Shown piece after piece: positions 11,301 to 21,674 of a stretch of 64,000 nt of DNA. The stretch is from Litoditis marina (taxonomy: Eukaryota; Nematoda; Chromadorea; Rhabditida; Rhabditidae). The position numbers were made by a program, and so were the translations under genes. The stretch lies in contig OZ038433.1 in the NCBI GenBank assembly GCA_964036275.1, positions 3,408,013 through 3,472,012 on the forward strand, written 5' to 3'. A model generated the notes under the pieces. The model did no database searches, was not told where the DNA came from, and worked only from the letters and a program-made list of their open reading frames with translations. The first letter of the stretch is position 1. Every line of letters begins with the position of its first letter.

Positions 11301-14143
11301 ATTAGAACTGAGCTAACCGAAAGCAACAGCGCACATTCTGAGGATTAGTGGAGCGGCGGAGACAATGTCGCTCAAGTAACTTCGCACAAAATCCAATTCG
11401 ATAACCTGGAATTATGTAGAACTGACCAATTTGTCTGAGAAATGCAGTTTGAGTGTGAAATGCTTGAGAAAATTGTTTGAGATGTGCGTAGGTGATAGAA
11501 TTCCAGAACCTCGAGGTTAGAGGTGAAGTAGAAGCTGCCCCGAGGTGACCGGCAAGTTTCTTCCCGAACCGACACTTCCCGAACCAAAATCGAACCGATT
11601 CTTCCCGAACCAGTTGGTTCGGTCAAAAAACCGAACCACTTGGTTACAAACCGACAGGAAACCGAACCAAACCCTAACAAACGTTACGTAGCCGACCAAA
11701 TTCAGCATCTATCAGTGGAATTGGCTCGGTTCCATCTTTGTCAGCCTTAATTTGGTTCGGTTTTGAACGAACCACCTGGTTCAGGAAGAATCGGTTCGAT
11801 TTTGGTTCGGGACGAGTCTGTTCGGGAAGAAGTTCACCGAGGTGACCAAGATCTTAAGATATGAAACCCAATCACTTGTCGAAAAAGCAAGACGGGTGGT
11901 ATCAAGACTTTGAGTGAATAACACACTTTCTTAGAAATTTCAGTTAAAATAAAAATAAAATACAATGCAAGTAACAAACAGTTCCAAAAATAGAATGTTC
12001 GCTAACCTTGTTCACCAACTCTTGGCCAAATGTGAGAATATCCTCCGGGATACATCGATTCATGATGGAAAGACTGGAAGTCACATGTTCCGAAAAACAT
12101 TTGTATTTGTTCATTATTTAGCCAACCATTTTTATGTGAATAAATTCGATTTTTTCAGACTACGCCGAAAATTGATGGTTATAGTGTTATTGTGCTAACT
12201 GAGAGCTAGCTGAAGACTGACATGTTTTTAAATTTAGGGCTCGGAGGATCCCTTTTTAAAACAGGGTCCCGTTAGGTTAGTTTGAAAATCCTTTTCAAAT
12301 GAAAATACAACCTAATGGATCGGATGTTCGAGATGGCCCAACCAAAAGCACGCTGCTGTATGATGACTGAAGGAGATTGAGCTAACCTTTTCATCACTGG
12401 GAGTTTCGGGCAGACGCCAAACACACTTCCATCCTTCGGCATATTCAGAGAGGCATCTTTGGAGACACATAGCGAATTGTTGAACGCCGCGGCCTGCTCG
12501 CGAATATCTGAAACGAACAAAGAACATTTTATTTATTCTCTTTTTCAATTTTCATTTGAACTGAAAAGGTTGACTTCTATGCATAGAGCCCACCCGAAAA
12601 CACCAACTCCCTCACATACTGAGAAACTATGAGAAATGAGAGCTGGCAGACTGGCGCTTATTTTCGACTATTAGGACAGGCTTCACGAGGACTGTCTCTC
12701 GAGTCTCGCATAGCTTGAAAACAAAACACAAAACCAATTTGCGTAACAACACTCTATCACACATTTTTACATTTACATCCGGTCGGACCCAGAAAAACGT
12801 CTGAAAGACTGAAAGCGAACAATGACATAACAAACCTTCTGCGGTGAACAGATTGTGAACAGGACATTCGCGAACACAGGTCCAAACAGAGTCCAAAGGT
12901 CGTGTCACGTTAAGAGGAAACATGTAGCTGCAAGAAATGTGATGGAAGCACCGAAATCTACGCAGCAAGGCTCAAATAGGAAAATAAGAAACAAACAGCA
13001 ATTTTCGAACAGTCCGGCGAGAAATTCCGACGACCGCTACGAAAAGATCCCTCGTGGTAAACAACGTTATTTACGAAATCGGAAATTTTCCGGACTCCAA
13101 GAAACCAACCGGCGCTGCGTCATGTCTTGTCCCGACAGCTCGAACTCTCTTCTCTCGTCGTCTGCGCCTCCGCCGTCTGTTCGCACAACTATGATGTCAT
13201 TCGTGCGACCACACGTGTTCCCGAAACTGTCGGATCCGTAGAGAATACGGTAGGGGTCCCCGTGCGACAGTGCGTACCATGAAGTTGTGCCCTGGAACGA
13301 GACAAACTGTAACGTGAACAAAACACACACCAATTATGATACTGTATGGTACATGACCAGTTAATCCGATTCCAAAAAGAGAGAAAACTCACCAGTCCAC
13401 AGCAGAAGAGGAATAGGATAAGAAGAAAGAAGCAATCCGTACACGACCTTCTTCCTTTCTGAAAATACCTGATTAAGAAAACACCGAGTCCTTTATGATT
13501 TGTCCTGATGCGAATACTGTTCGTAAAACGTCAACCGAGAACCGAGGCAGGAGGCACATGTGATTTAACGCTGACGGAAACAAGACGCGTAAAAAGTATC
13601 AGCCTGGAGCCTGACCTAAGCCGGAGAGGCAGACACTACACACAAACATCGGCTCACTCTTGTGTGAAAAACCATATGGTTGGAAATGGGGTCTCAAAAT
13701 GACCTGGTTCTGAAATTAGGGTAAGGTGTCCTGTATTGTGAAAGCAAAAAATTCAGCTGGTGCTTGGGCAGACTCAGACAATTTACTTCCAGGCGAGCCG
13801 TGGTATGCCACTGGCGTTAGAGTCAGCTCGTTTTCACGTACGCCGTATTTTTGTCACAGGAATGAATTTGATCATGAAAGTGACAAATCACGTTTTCCCA
13901 ACAAAAACAGCCAAAAAGTTCCTAAACTTCCACGGCACCTGGAGAAGGAGAAAGGTAGCAAAGGTGACCAAAAGAGGTCTAAACCTCTAAACAACTGTTG
14001 AGACCTAATGTAGGCACTAACGACTAAGCATATGTCTCTAACGTACACACGATAAGAATAGTCATGATATGAAAATAACTTACATTTAGAATGATGTCAT
14101 GGTGCGTGGGATCCGCCGAGCAGCACCCGAGAAGACAACACAT
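5375..14143 (-). CDS. chtl-1: Choline transporter-like protein (SLC44/CTL family)
   Basis: Multi-pass plasma-membrane choline transporter-like protein. Twenty exons join in consistent phase: 14143-14084, 13458-13393, 13291-13110, 12927-12836, 12507-12387, 12073-12007, 11405-11318, 11041-10952, 10535-10420, 10124-10008, 9806-9729, 9456-9348, 9239-9158, 8912-8805, 8576-8514, 7429-7343, 7076-6923, 6516-6391, 5887-5702, 5461-5375. The product is 692 aa, near the family's usual 650-700. Seen in order: a Cys-rich N-terminus (MCCLLGCC), first TM, a large Cys-containing loop (GNTCG, CVRECP, VCPKLPV), a run of TMs, then the CTL signatures [50 protein letters not shown] and [17 protein letters not shown]. 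These match SLC44A1 as I know it. A likely trans-splice acceptor lies at 14,205. Many introns use GTTAG or GTTGG donors. The last exon, after the conserved core, is the least certain. The gene symbol assumes orthology. Confidence 0.92.
5983..6116 (+). mobile_element. 134-bp MITE, copy 1 (intron of chtl-1)
   Basis: The element is flanked by TATA and has terminal inverted repeats of about 33 bp: AGTCAATTGCACAGTCAC on the left and GTGACTATTCAATTCAC on the right. It has the same 134-bp length, including both flanking TATA, as the copies at 19,735 and 20,089. Confidence 0.8.
7661..8166. repeat. CGAGTTT-rich tandem repeat in a chtl-1 intron
   Basis: Long runs of CGAGTTT, TTCGAGTTTCGAG and reverse-complement variants, bounded by TAGGGTTGTTAA on the left and TTAACAACCCTA on the right. 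The same edge motif followed by AACTCGAAAA repeats occurs at 46,285. It looks like a simple-repeat-filled element with short inverted ends. Confidence 0.7.
8167..8228. repeat. Perfect 29-bp inverted repeat with 4-nt loop
   Basis: Arms 8,167-8,195 and 8,200-8,228 are exact reverse complements (GTTTGGCTTTAACAACCC... and ...GGGTTGTTAAAGCCAAAC) around CTGA. The palindrome contains the edge motif of the CGAGTTT element and opens into the G-rich stretch that follows. Confidence 0.9.
8196..8500. repeat. G-rich repeat (GGTGGGGGG motif) in a chtl-1 intron
   Basis: Several copies of GTGGGGGGYGATTGT and complementary C-tracts lie beside exon 15 (8,576-8,514). G-quadruplex formation is possible. Related G-tracts occur at 30,283-30,435 in the kinase intron. 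Confidence 0.6.
11515..11850. repeat. Foldback element rich in GGTTCGG in a chtl-1 intron
   Basis: The left part (TTCTTCCCGAACC, CCAAAATCGAACCGATTC, CGAGGTGACC) is repeated in inverted order on the right (GAATCGGTTCGATTTTGG, GTTCGGGAAGAAG, CGAGGTGACC). The arms are over 100 bp but imperfect. It is probably a non-autonomous foldback transposon inserted in intron 6. Confidence 0.7.
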
Positions 14144-15961
14144 CACAGAAGCAGTGTATGTGATTGGGAATAAAACACGATTTGAAGATACTTTTTTCTG
14201 AACTCTGAAAGAATTATAAGGAAAATGAGAAATTGATACAGAACACTATATTGAAAACTAATAAATTTTGATACGGCCTAGCTAATCAGTTAGTACTCGT
14301 ATGAATTAAAAACAAAATATTCAATATATAAGATATATAAGATGAGTGTGAAGGGATAGTATGAAGGACATTTCAAACATTTCAAAAAATGAGAATTAGT
14401 TAAAAACTAACTTTGAACAAAAGTGCAAGTTCAGATCAGCGAATTCATACAGATAGGATTTCGATCAACATTGCTATGCTGGCGGAAAAGAATAGAGAAT
14501 GTAACAATAATGAGTAATTCGTAATGAATGAGCGATTGGAGAGATAAGAATTATTGATTTTCGGATTATGATGATATTTCAAATGCGATGGGTTACCGCC
14601 AACTGTAAACGTAGTGCGCGTTAGTTGCAATGCGTCCGAATCTCCAAATTCTTCCATACAAAGAAGTAATGTAATGTAAGTTTGTATTATTATTACTAAC
14701 ACAATTTTCAACGAAAAAAGTTGTGAACAGTTCCTCAAAACAGTGAGAAGGCTTCTAAGTTATTCGCTCCGAAGTAGAACTGTATCAAAATTAGCATTTC
14801 TTCGCGTGGGTGGTGTTGATAGAATAGGACGTGTGATTGCTCAAAAGACCTTGTAGCGCGAATGGTTTGAAAACAAGCGACTGCATGTTAATCGATTACA
14901 GGTCGGGGTATCTAAATGACTCATTTCGGACCAGAGATAATGGGACAAAACGGGCCAGTATGAGATACGGTGGTAGACAAACAAAAAACACCTAAAATGT
15001 CATGTAACATCCAAATACATTGAACTTACTTCATGGGAATGACCATATATATGTAGTTAGACCTGTTACATGCAGTAGTTGATGAATTTTGACCGAAAAG
15101 CAACAGGATCAAACTACAAACTACACAGAACAATATACATCGACATAGCCTTGCTCAAAATGAACGAACCCTATAGGTTTGTTCTAATGATCCCACCGCC
15201 GAATTGCAGAAACCCAGTGAACAAAGAGAGTCCCTTCTTCCGACACTATTGTGTGAGAATGCGCCGGGCTTAACTGGCATACCAGGTTTATTTGTTCTTT
15301 CACTGAAACCTACACCGAACCTACAAAGAGACAGGCAAATGCATTTGAGACGCCGCGTTGCAAAAAATAATGTGTTACAATGCGGTAAAAAATAGAAATT
15401 GAGTTTTTCTCAACCTGTCTAAAAATGAGAGCTTGACTGGCCATATAGCCTCGAACTATGAAAGTTAGAAAAGTTGTGTCATGTTTTGCCAAGCTTGAGC
15501 ACTTTTTACAGCGGTCGTTCTCGATATATGTAACGAACTGGGATTACTTTTTGGGAAAAGTCTACGGCAGGGTCACAGAGAAACTAGACACGTGAAATTG
15601 ACCTGTGAAGTACGACGGAAATTTACTAGTTTTTTTTTTACAGAATAATACAGAACATGTAAGAAAACGGTACAATATATAGCAAACTGCTGAAGCCGAG
15701 TGCTCACGCGGAATAGGTCTTTCTCCTCTACTGAAAAGTGCAAGTTTCACCGCGATTGGCATACACAAACCGCGTGAGTGCGTTTTCCTGAAAACGCGTT
15801 ACGAACGAGGGAGAACTGTTCTCATTTCTATAGCTGGGCGATCAGTCCGGGTTGTCCATTCATGGTGAGCGAGCTTATTTATTATTTTTCTTATTAAGTT
15901 TGCTTTTGCGCAAGTAGTTCTTAATTTTAGAGAGTAAATACAACTGGCCAATTCCACAAGG
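14144..15961. other. Intergenic region without supported gene
   Basis: The chtl-1 5-prime side. It includes the presumed trans-splice acceptor near 14,205 and a TAGTTTGATC-family repeat near 15,085-15,130. No exon chain could be built on either strand. Confidence 0.5.
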
Positions 15962-16153
15962 AACCCGGTATTTCGTTAACCCAATCAGTTAACCGTAACC
16001 GGGTTACCTGGTTAACCCTTTTGTTAACCACTTGTTAACCCTCTTTTACAATGTTATTTGGGGCAAATTGAGGGTTACCAAGTGGTTAACAAAAGGGTTA
16101 ACCAGGTAACCCGGTTAATGGTTAACGGCTAGGGTTAACGAAATACCGGGTTA
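15962..16153. repeat. Foldback element built from GGTTAAC repeats
   Basis: The left arm starts AACCCGGTATTTCGTTAACC and the right arm ends GGTTAACGAAATACCGGGTT, with TGGTTAACCCTTTTGTTAAC mirrored inside. The arms are about 80 bp around a loop near 16,050-16,065. Most of the arm is a run of GGTTAAC/GTTAACC heptamers. It lies 320 bp upstream of the next gene's start. Confidence 0.85.
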
Positions 16154-16472
16154 AATATAGAATTCGCCAATACAACTAACTTAGGGGTAGCTCTAAGTGA
16201 GGCAGGCAAAATCGGTTGTTTTATTGTTTTCTGTGTGTTTGTGGTTTCATCCCGGTAAGTTCTAGAGCAGAGAGAATTATGCGACGTTTGAATTTTTTTT
16301 CGTTCTCTTTCATTTATTCACGCGGCACTCAGTAATCGAAAAGCTTGTTTTTTTATGAACGATGCCAAACTTTATGTATGCCTCATGAGCAACTCAAATT
16401 CGAGAATAACATTTTGGACACCCCCGCTCCACGAGCCCTTAAAGTTTTTTAAATCTCTAGTTTCAGGGAAAT

Positions 16473-19400
16473 ATGACCACGAAACAGAATCGGTCACCTG
16501 AACAGTCGAAGACAGCGTAAGTTGTAGAATATAGAATTTAGAACTCACATGACGTTATAGAGCACAAGCGAAGAATCGGAGGATTATGAGAAGTTATCGG
16601 CAATTCTCATTTCTCCTGAACAACTGTCAAGCTCTCTTTGAACTTGACCGAAACGGCGGTTGTAACTAAGAAGCGATCTATACTTTGTATTTTTGTGTTT
16701 TACTAACACTTTTTTTTATTTTTAGAACTTTCGAGTCTCTCGAGTCTTCTGGCACTGCCACGGGTACGGCCACGGGAACCTCGCCAAGTAGTCACGATGG
16801 GAGCACAGGTGGAAAATACCTGATTCTTTTTGTTTTTGAGAAAGAGCTACAAACCCACTAGGAAATTCTTCAGATAACTTGCTACCATTCATAGACCCTG
16901 ACCATTTAGGTCAACGTGTAGCACCAGTACTAGTTGTCAATGCACCCTCCGCGCGAAATTGGCTTGGTAAACTGAGTGTTGATAATTGCAACTGGGGTGT
17001 GCGTTTGTGTTTGGTGTGTGCTGCGTGCATGATTCGCTGCTCGTGAATCGGGCGCCAAACGAACTCATTCGAATTTTTCAATAGAATTTGATATTTTTCT
17101 TCATTTTTTCAACTATTTACATATTAATTAGACGTTTTAACTGATCCAGTTCACTCGGCTGTAATAATCTACTGTGTTTCGAATCATGCCACTAAATCTT
17201 GGTCAGTTTTAGGGAACATAACGTCCATTCAGTGAAGTGAGTCCACTTCACCTTACTTTTGGGGTAAACAGTGTACTTGTTCTTCTTGGAGAGAGTCAAA
17301 AACAAGGCAACCCTTTGAACTAGCAAAGTACATCGATCGTTGAGACTTGGTTAGAACGTAGAATGAAGATAAAATAATGCTCTGAATGTGCCATATGTGT
17401 TATGTATGTATTTTTATGTCAACCGACTGTGATCTAAAGCTATTCTCAAACTTAAAGTATACTTCTAGAAGCGATTGGAGCACTTACCCCTCGACTTGCA
17501 CAGAAAATATCGGTTGAGAACGATTTTAAACAAGACACGAGGACATACAAGAAGTGAGTTACAAATGAAGTTCCACGATTCAGTATCGTATTTTTTTTGA
17601 CACAAATCTGATATGAGATATAATCATTAAATCAATGTCACAAGTCAAGCGGTAGCGTATTGAATGTTGAAACTTCTGCTGTGTGTTTCAATAGAGATTT
17701 TCTCCAATAGTGAAAAATATCCCATGAACACGAGTGTAAGAGTATCGTAATAATAGTAAAAATGTCTCGAACCCGATGTTTACTTTGATCAAAACGCTTC
17801 AGAGTTAACTTGAATCACTTCTGATGATCTGGAACTATAATTTGAAAAAGAACACATCAGAATAAGTTTATTTCACAAAAATTTGTATTGCGGATAGTTT
17901 ACCATGTTTTCTCGAGATACTAGGCAAATATCAATAACATTTATTTGAGAACTTTTCGTCCATCAGAATGTTTACGAGTACATTAGATCTCGGAAACTTG
18001 TGTACTTTTGAACATATAGGAGGGTATTCAAACAGAGTTGTAGTTTGACTTGCGTACACATTAACATTTCGCAAATTACGCCAGAAATGCAGCGAAATCA
18101 AACTACAAATACAGCAGAAAAGACAACGAACAGTTCAAGATAGCTCAACCTCGAGCGACACCTATGAATTTTTGATCCGTGTTAATTGCACTGCTGTTTA
18201 CGATAATAATAGTCGAGCAACGTTCAAAAAAAGTTTGGTGTTTAGTGGATTAGCTCTGTGTTCAACACTTGAACGTTTCTTCTGTTCGCGTTCATCCGCT
18301 TACGAGCTTACGAGTTCATCCGCTCCAACTAGACGTTCACAAGTTCCGAGTTTGTCAGTTCACGATTATACCAGTTCACCAATTCAACTTCACCTATTCA
18401 CTTTCAGAAATTTCATGGCCTAAGGAGATACTCAAAATATATCGATTAAAATGAAACTGCTACGAATACTTGGCGTATTATAGTGAAATGCAGAAAAAAC
18501 TGTACTGATTGTGTTAATTCAAATGACAGTTTTGAACATAATGTTATCAACGTTACCATTGACCGCTGTTTCTCTCGGTAACTCTGTTTTCTTTTCAGAA
18601 TTGTCAACAATAAGATGGGCACATCTACGAATTCTTCCCTCATCCTTCCCTCAATTTCTGATCAAGTTTTTTCTGTCATACTTTTATTCTGCGATCTCAT
18701 TATTTTATATTGTTTGTTTCCTTAATAAAGTGTTTTCTCCCCAAAATGAGAATCAAAACAACAGCGAACACCTCAGAAAGACGGATTCTGGATACATATG
18801 AAATACAGGCGTATAATTTACGGAACATGTTTTTAAACACCTTATTACCAAGGTAATAATCAAGCTGATGAGTAGCCAAAAATTCATCTACTTCACTTCA
18901 CTTCTTTTGATTGTGTCTCGCAATCACTCTCGTTGAGCAGATTCCAGCGCCTATCGCAGAATATATGAAAGTGAAAGGATTTTGTATTATTTTACCGTTT
19001 TAAAAATGAAAGTATGCTAGAATACAATAAGCTTCAAATATTAGCTATTCATAGTTTTGAATTATTGACTATTTATAGTTTATTAGATTGTAATTATTTA
19101 GACTCTAACTGTGAAGATTCCTAGTTGAAGTTTGAATTTGCCGCGCGTTTGGAACTCTACACGCCAAACACCGATCAGCACACGCAATTCGCAATCATGC
19201 ACACCAAACGCACACACGAATACGCAGGGTTGATTTCGCGCGAGGGGTACCCTGACAACTAGTAACGAAGCCGTTGAAAGTTCGAACATTTTGTGATCAA
19301 ATTGAGTATAATTCTCGTACTCAGAAACCGTGAATATTCAGTGATTAGCTAACTACAAAAGAGAGAGGATCGAGGTGGATGAGAGCTCAGAGAATCTGAA

Positions 19401-20741
19401 TTTCGCTGACAAGCACGCTAACCGTCAATGAGATGAATAGTGGTGGTGATCAAACTACATTTTCGATACAAGTGTATATTTCCAGCCACGGAGACCTCCG
19501 AGGAGTCGACCTCTCGCTCTCCCCATCCCTCCGATACCTCCTATGAGTTGTCCGCACTGGCCAGCCAGTTGGATCAAATTGGTGGGAAAAACTATAATTC
19601 CCTAAACCAATTTGATCTACTATCTTATAAGCCGTTCGGATCGAACTAAAAAAACAACCATACGAATGATGTGCTTTTCTAGAAGTGGTTTAAGTTTTTC
19701 CTCTTCTGTTCTTCTCAGTTCAACAACGTTATTGTATACTGTTAGTCAATTGCATAGTCACGTGAAACATGTTAAACACAGCAGAATTCAGAAACGTGCA
19801 ATGACAAAGTGCACGATTCGTCATTAGAATACTAAGTTTACGTGACTATTCAATTTACTTCTAGTATATGAAAACTATGAGAAAGATCAACTTTTTGAAG
19901 CCCCATTTGTCAATCGTTTCAACTACAATGGTGCATAAACGGTTCTCACGAATTGAGAAAAATGTTCCAGAAGCCTCTGTCCAGGTGCGCCAGGAAGATT
20001 TGAAATGGATTGGAGAGGCAAAAAAATACGTGGCCAACGAACCAGTTTTCCGTAGAAAAGTACCGGTAAGTGGATATGCCATTACAACTATACTAAAAGT
20101 AAATTGAATAGTCACGTAAAGTCAGCAATCTAATGAGGAAACATACACGTTGTAATTGCACGTTTCTGAGTTGTGCTGTGTATAACATGTTTCACGTGAC
20201 TGTGAAATTGACTAACAGTATATAGAAGGGTTGCCCTATACCGTACTGGGTATGTTTTGAGGTGTTTCACCGTGTATTCAGATTTCAATCATTTCTTTTG
20301 AGTTGTTGGTTCTATAAATATTCTATTCTACAGTCAACTTCACCTATATGCGTACATTTTACTATTTTCAGAAAATGAAGGTAACTCGCAAGATGCAAAC
20401 CTGTCGCACAACTACGAAAGGATATACCAAACTGTTCAGAGAGGTGAAAATTTCACAGTTGCTGTGAATAATATCTGAAATATCAACTATTTCATCTTTT
20501 AACTGATAGTACATTCGGCATTAGACAAAAGGAATAGTTTCAATATTGACAGCTACAGTAGTCTCCGATTCTTAGATGCAGTGTGGTTTCTCGTTTGTAA
20601 CCTATAGTGCGTTGTATAATAGTATTTTATAGTACTTTGTACTTTGTGAAGACGAATACCGTACCCTTCCATTTTCAGGTACAGCGCCGCCGCCCTGTGT
20701 CGCCTCTTCCGTCCGGGACCACCACTGCAGTAGCCAAGTGA
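16473..20741 (+). CDS. Uncharacterised Ser/Thr-rich then basic protein
   Basis: No family recognised. Exons: 16473-16516, 16726-16808, 17469-17553, 19486-19581, 19865-19930, 19971-20065, 20372-20443, 20679-20741. All phases agree except between 17,553 (phase 2) and 19,486 (needs phase 1), so at least one exon or another acceptor is missing there. The N-terminal half is low-complexity and polar (SSGTATGTATGTSPSSHDGS, SEESTSRSPHPSD). The second half is charged: a YENYEKDQLFEAPFVNRF block, QEDLKWIGEAKKYVANEPVF, then basic stretches (FRRKVPKMKVTRKMQ, VQRRRPVSPLPSG). There is no signal peptide or TM, so a nuclear or cytoplasmic role is a guess. The intron at 19,931-19,970 is only 40 nt. MITEs flank exons 5 and 6 of this chain. 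Start chosen as the first ATG after a TTTCAG acceptor. Confidence 0.6.
16905..17085 (+). repeat. Degenerate dispersed repeat, copy a
   Basis: Contains ACTAGTTGTCA, CGCGCGAAAT, TGTGCGTTTG and GGTGTGTGCTGCGTGCATGA. The same words in the same order occur on the opposite strand at 19,110-19,285, so the two form an inverted pair within one gene. Confidence 0.6.
18036..18118. repeat. TAGTTTGATC-family repeat copy
   Basis: GTTGTAGTTTGACTTGCG and AAATCAAACTACAAATACAG lie as imperfect inverted ends about 45 bp apart, in the long intron before 19,486. Confidence 0.5.
19110..19285 (-). repeat. Degenerate dispersed repeat, copy b (inverted)
   Basis: Read on the minus strand it has ACTAGTTGTCAGGGTACCCC, CGCGCGAAATC and TGTGCGTTTGGTGTGCATGA, matching the copy at 16,905-17,085. 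It lies in the long intron before the exon at 19,486. Confidence 0.6.
19735..19868 (+). mobile_element. 134-bp MITE, copy 2, ending at a splice acceptor
   Basis: TATA-flanked, with inverted ends (AGTCAATTGCATAGTCACGT and ACGTGACTATTCAATTTAC). Its right end reads TTTACTTCTAG then TATATG, which is exactly the acceptor of the exon starting 19,865. The first coding bases of that exon therefore come from the element end. Confidence 0.85.
20089..20222 (-). mobile_element. 134-bp MITE, copy 3, inverted
   Basis: Same family in the opposite orientation to the copy at 19,735. It starts TATACTAAAAGTAAATTG and ends TTGACTAACAGTATA. It lies in the intron after exon 20,065, so the two copies bracket exons 19,865-19,930 and 19,971-20,065. 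Confidence 0.85.
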
Positions 20742-21674
20742 TACCCCCACTCCCTCTCCTACAACTTGACAGAATACCGCTCTGTGTCAGACATATCTCG
20801 ATGTATGAACATGAAATTTCCTGCATTTTCTCGAATAAAGATGTACTCATCCTAGTCTTCGTTCCTGGTAGAAATAAACACATGTTTGTGGTAAAACACA
20901 AACAAAAAAAATGGCAGCAACAGGAACAGCTGTTTCTTGAATCGAGTGATTCAATATTGCGGAAAAAAAAGAGAAAGTAGAAATCGACATGAACAATAGG
21001 CAAACACATTTTGATACAAACAAACAATTGAAGCAAGACAAACTTTGCAGGCCCAGGCCTTAAGTTTTTGTAGAACTTTTCAGAAATTCTCATGTGTTCT
21101 CAGAAAGAGCGAAATTCAGTCTTGTTAGTAGTTTGACGCAATACTTACCTTTTTTGAGCCTTCACATATTGGCATTGATCCAGTGACAACTTCTTGGAGG
21201 AAGGGGGGAGAGAACTGCTTGTGAAACATGCATTCCTGTTGTAAAATACAAACGTATTACTATTCGAGTAGTATTACCTATTAAAAAGCTGCTATGAATG
21301 ATGTTAGCGTTTTCTAGAGTAGAACTTTTTCTCGAACTTTTTTCAAATAAATTTCTCGATATTTTTTTGTTGAGCGGTCACTGCTCTCTGTAGTTTGCTC
21401 CCTGGTTGTAACCCCGGCCGCCGTCATCAATTACCGCCAACCAAAACACTTGCTGTAAACAAAACTAAAATTCGATGCTGCTAGTTATCTTATTTATTAC
21501 GTTGAGTAAGTACGTTTTATTACAAGCTGTATTTTGTGATAATGTGGCAAATATTGCACACATTTTGATTTCACCTCAAAATCTATGCTGATTTTGTTTT
21601 TGTTCTCCGTTAATTCAACAGTAACCACCTTTAAATATCAGAGTTATCTGGGGAACTAATATATTTGTTACAGA

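Noticed and set aside
18511..18801. 96-codon frame with AATAAA nearby
   Set aside because: Hydrophobic low-complexity translation without a recognised family; mentioned only as a possible alternative last exon.
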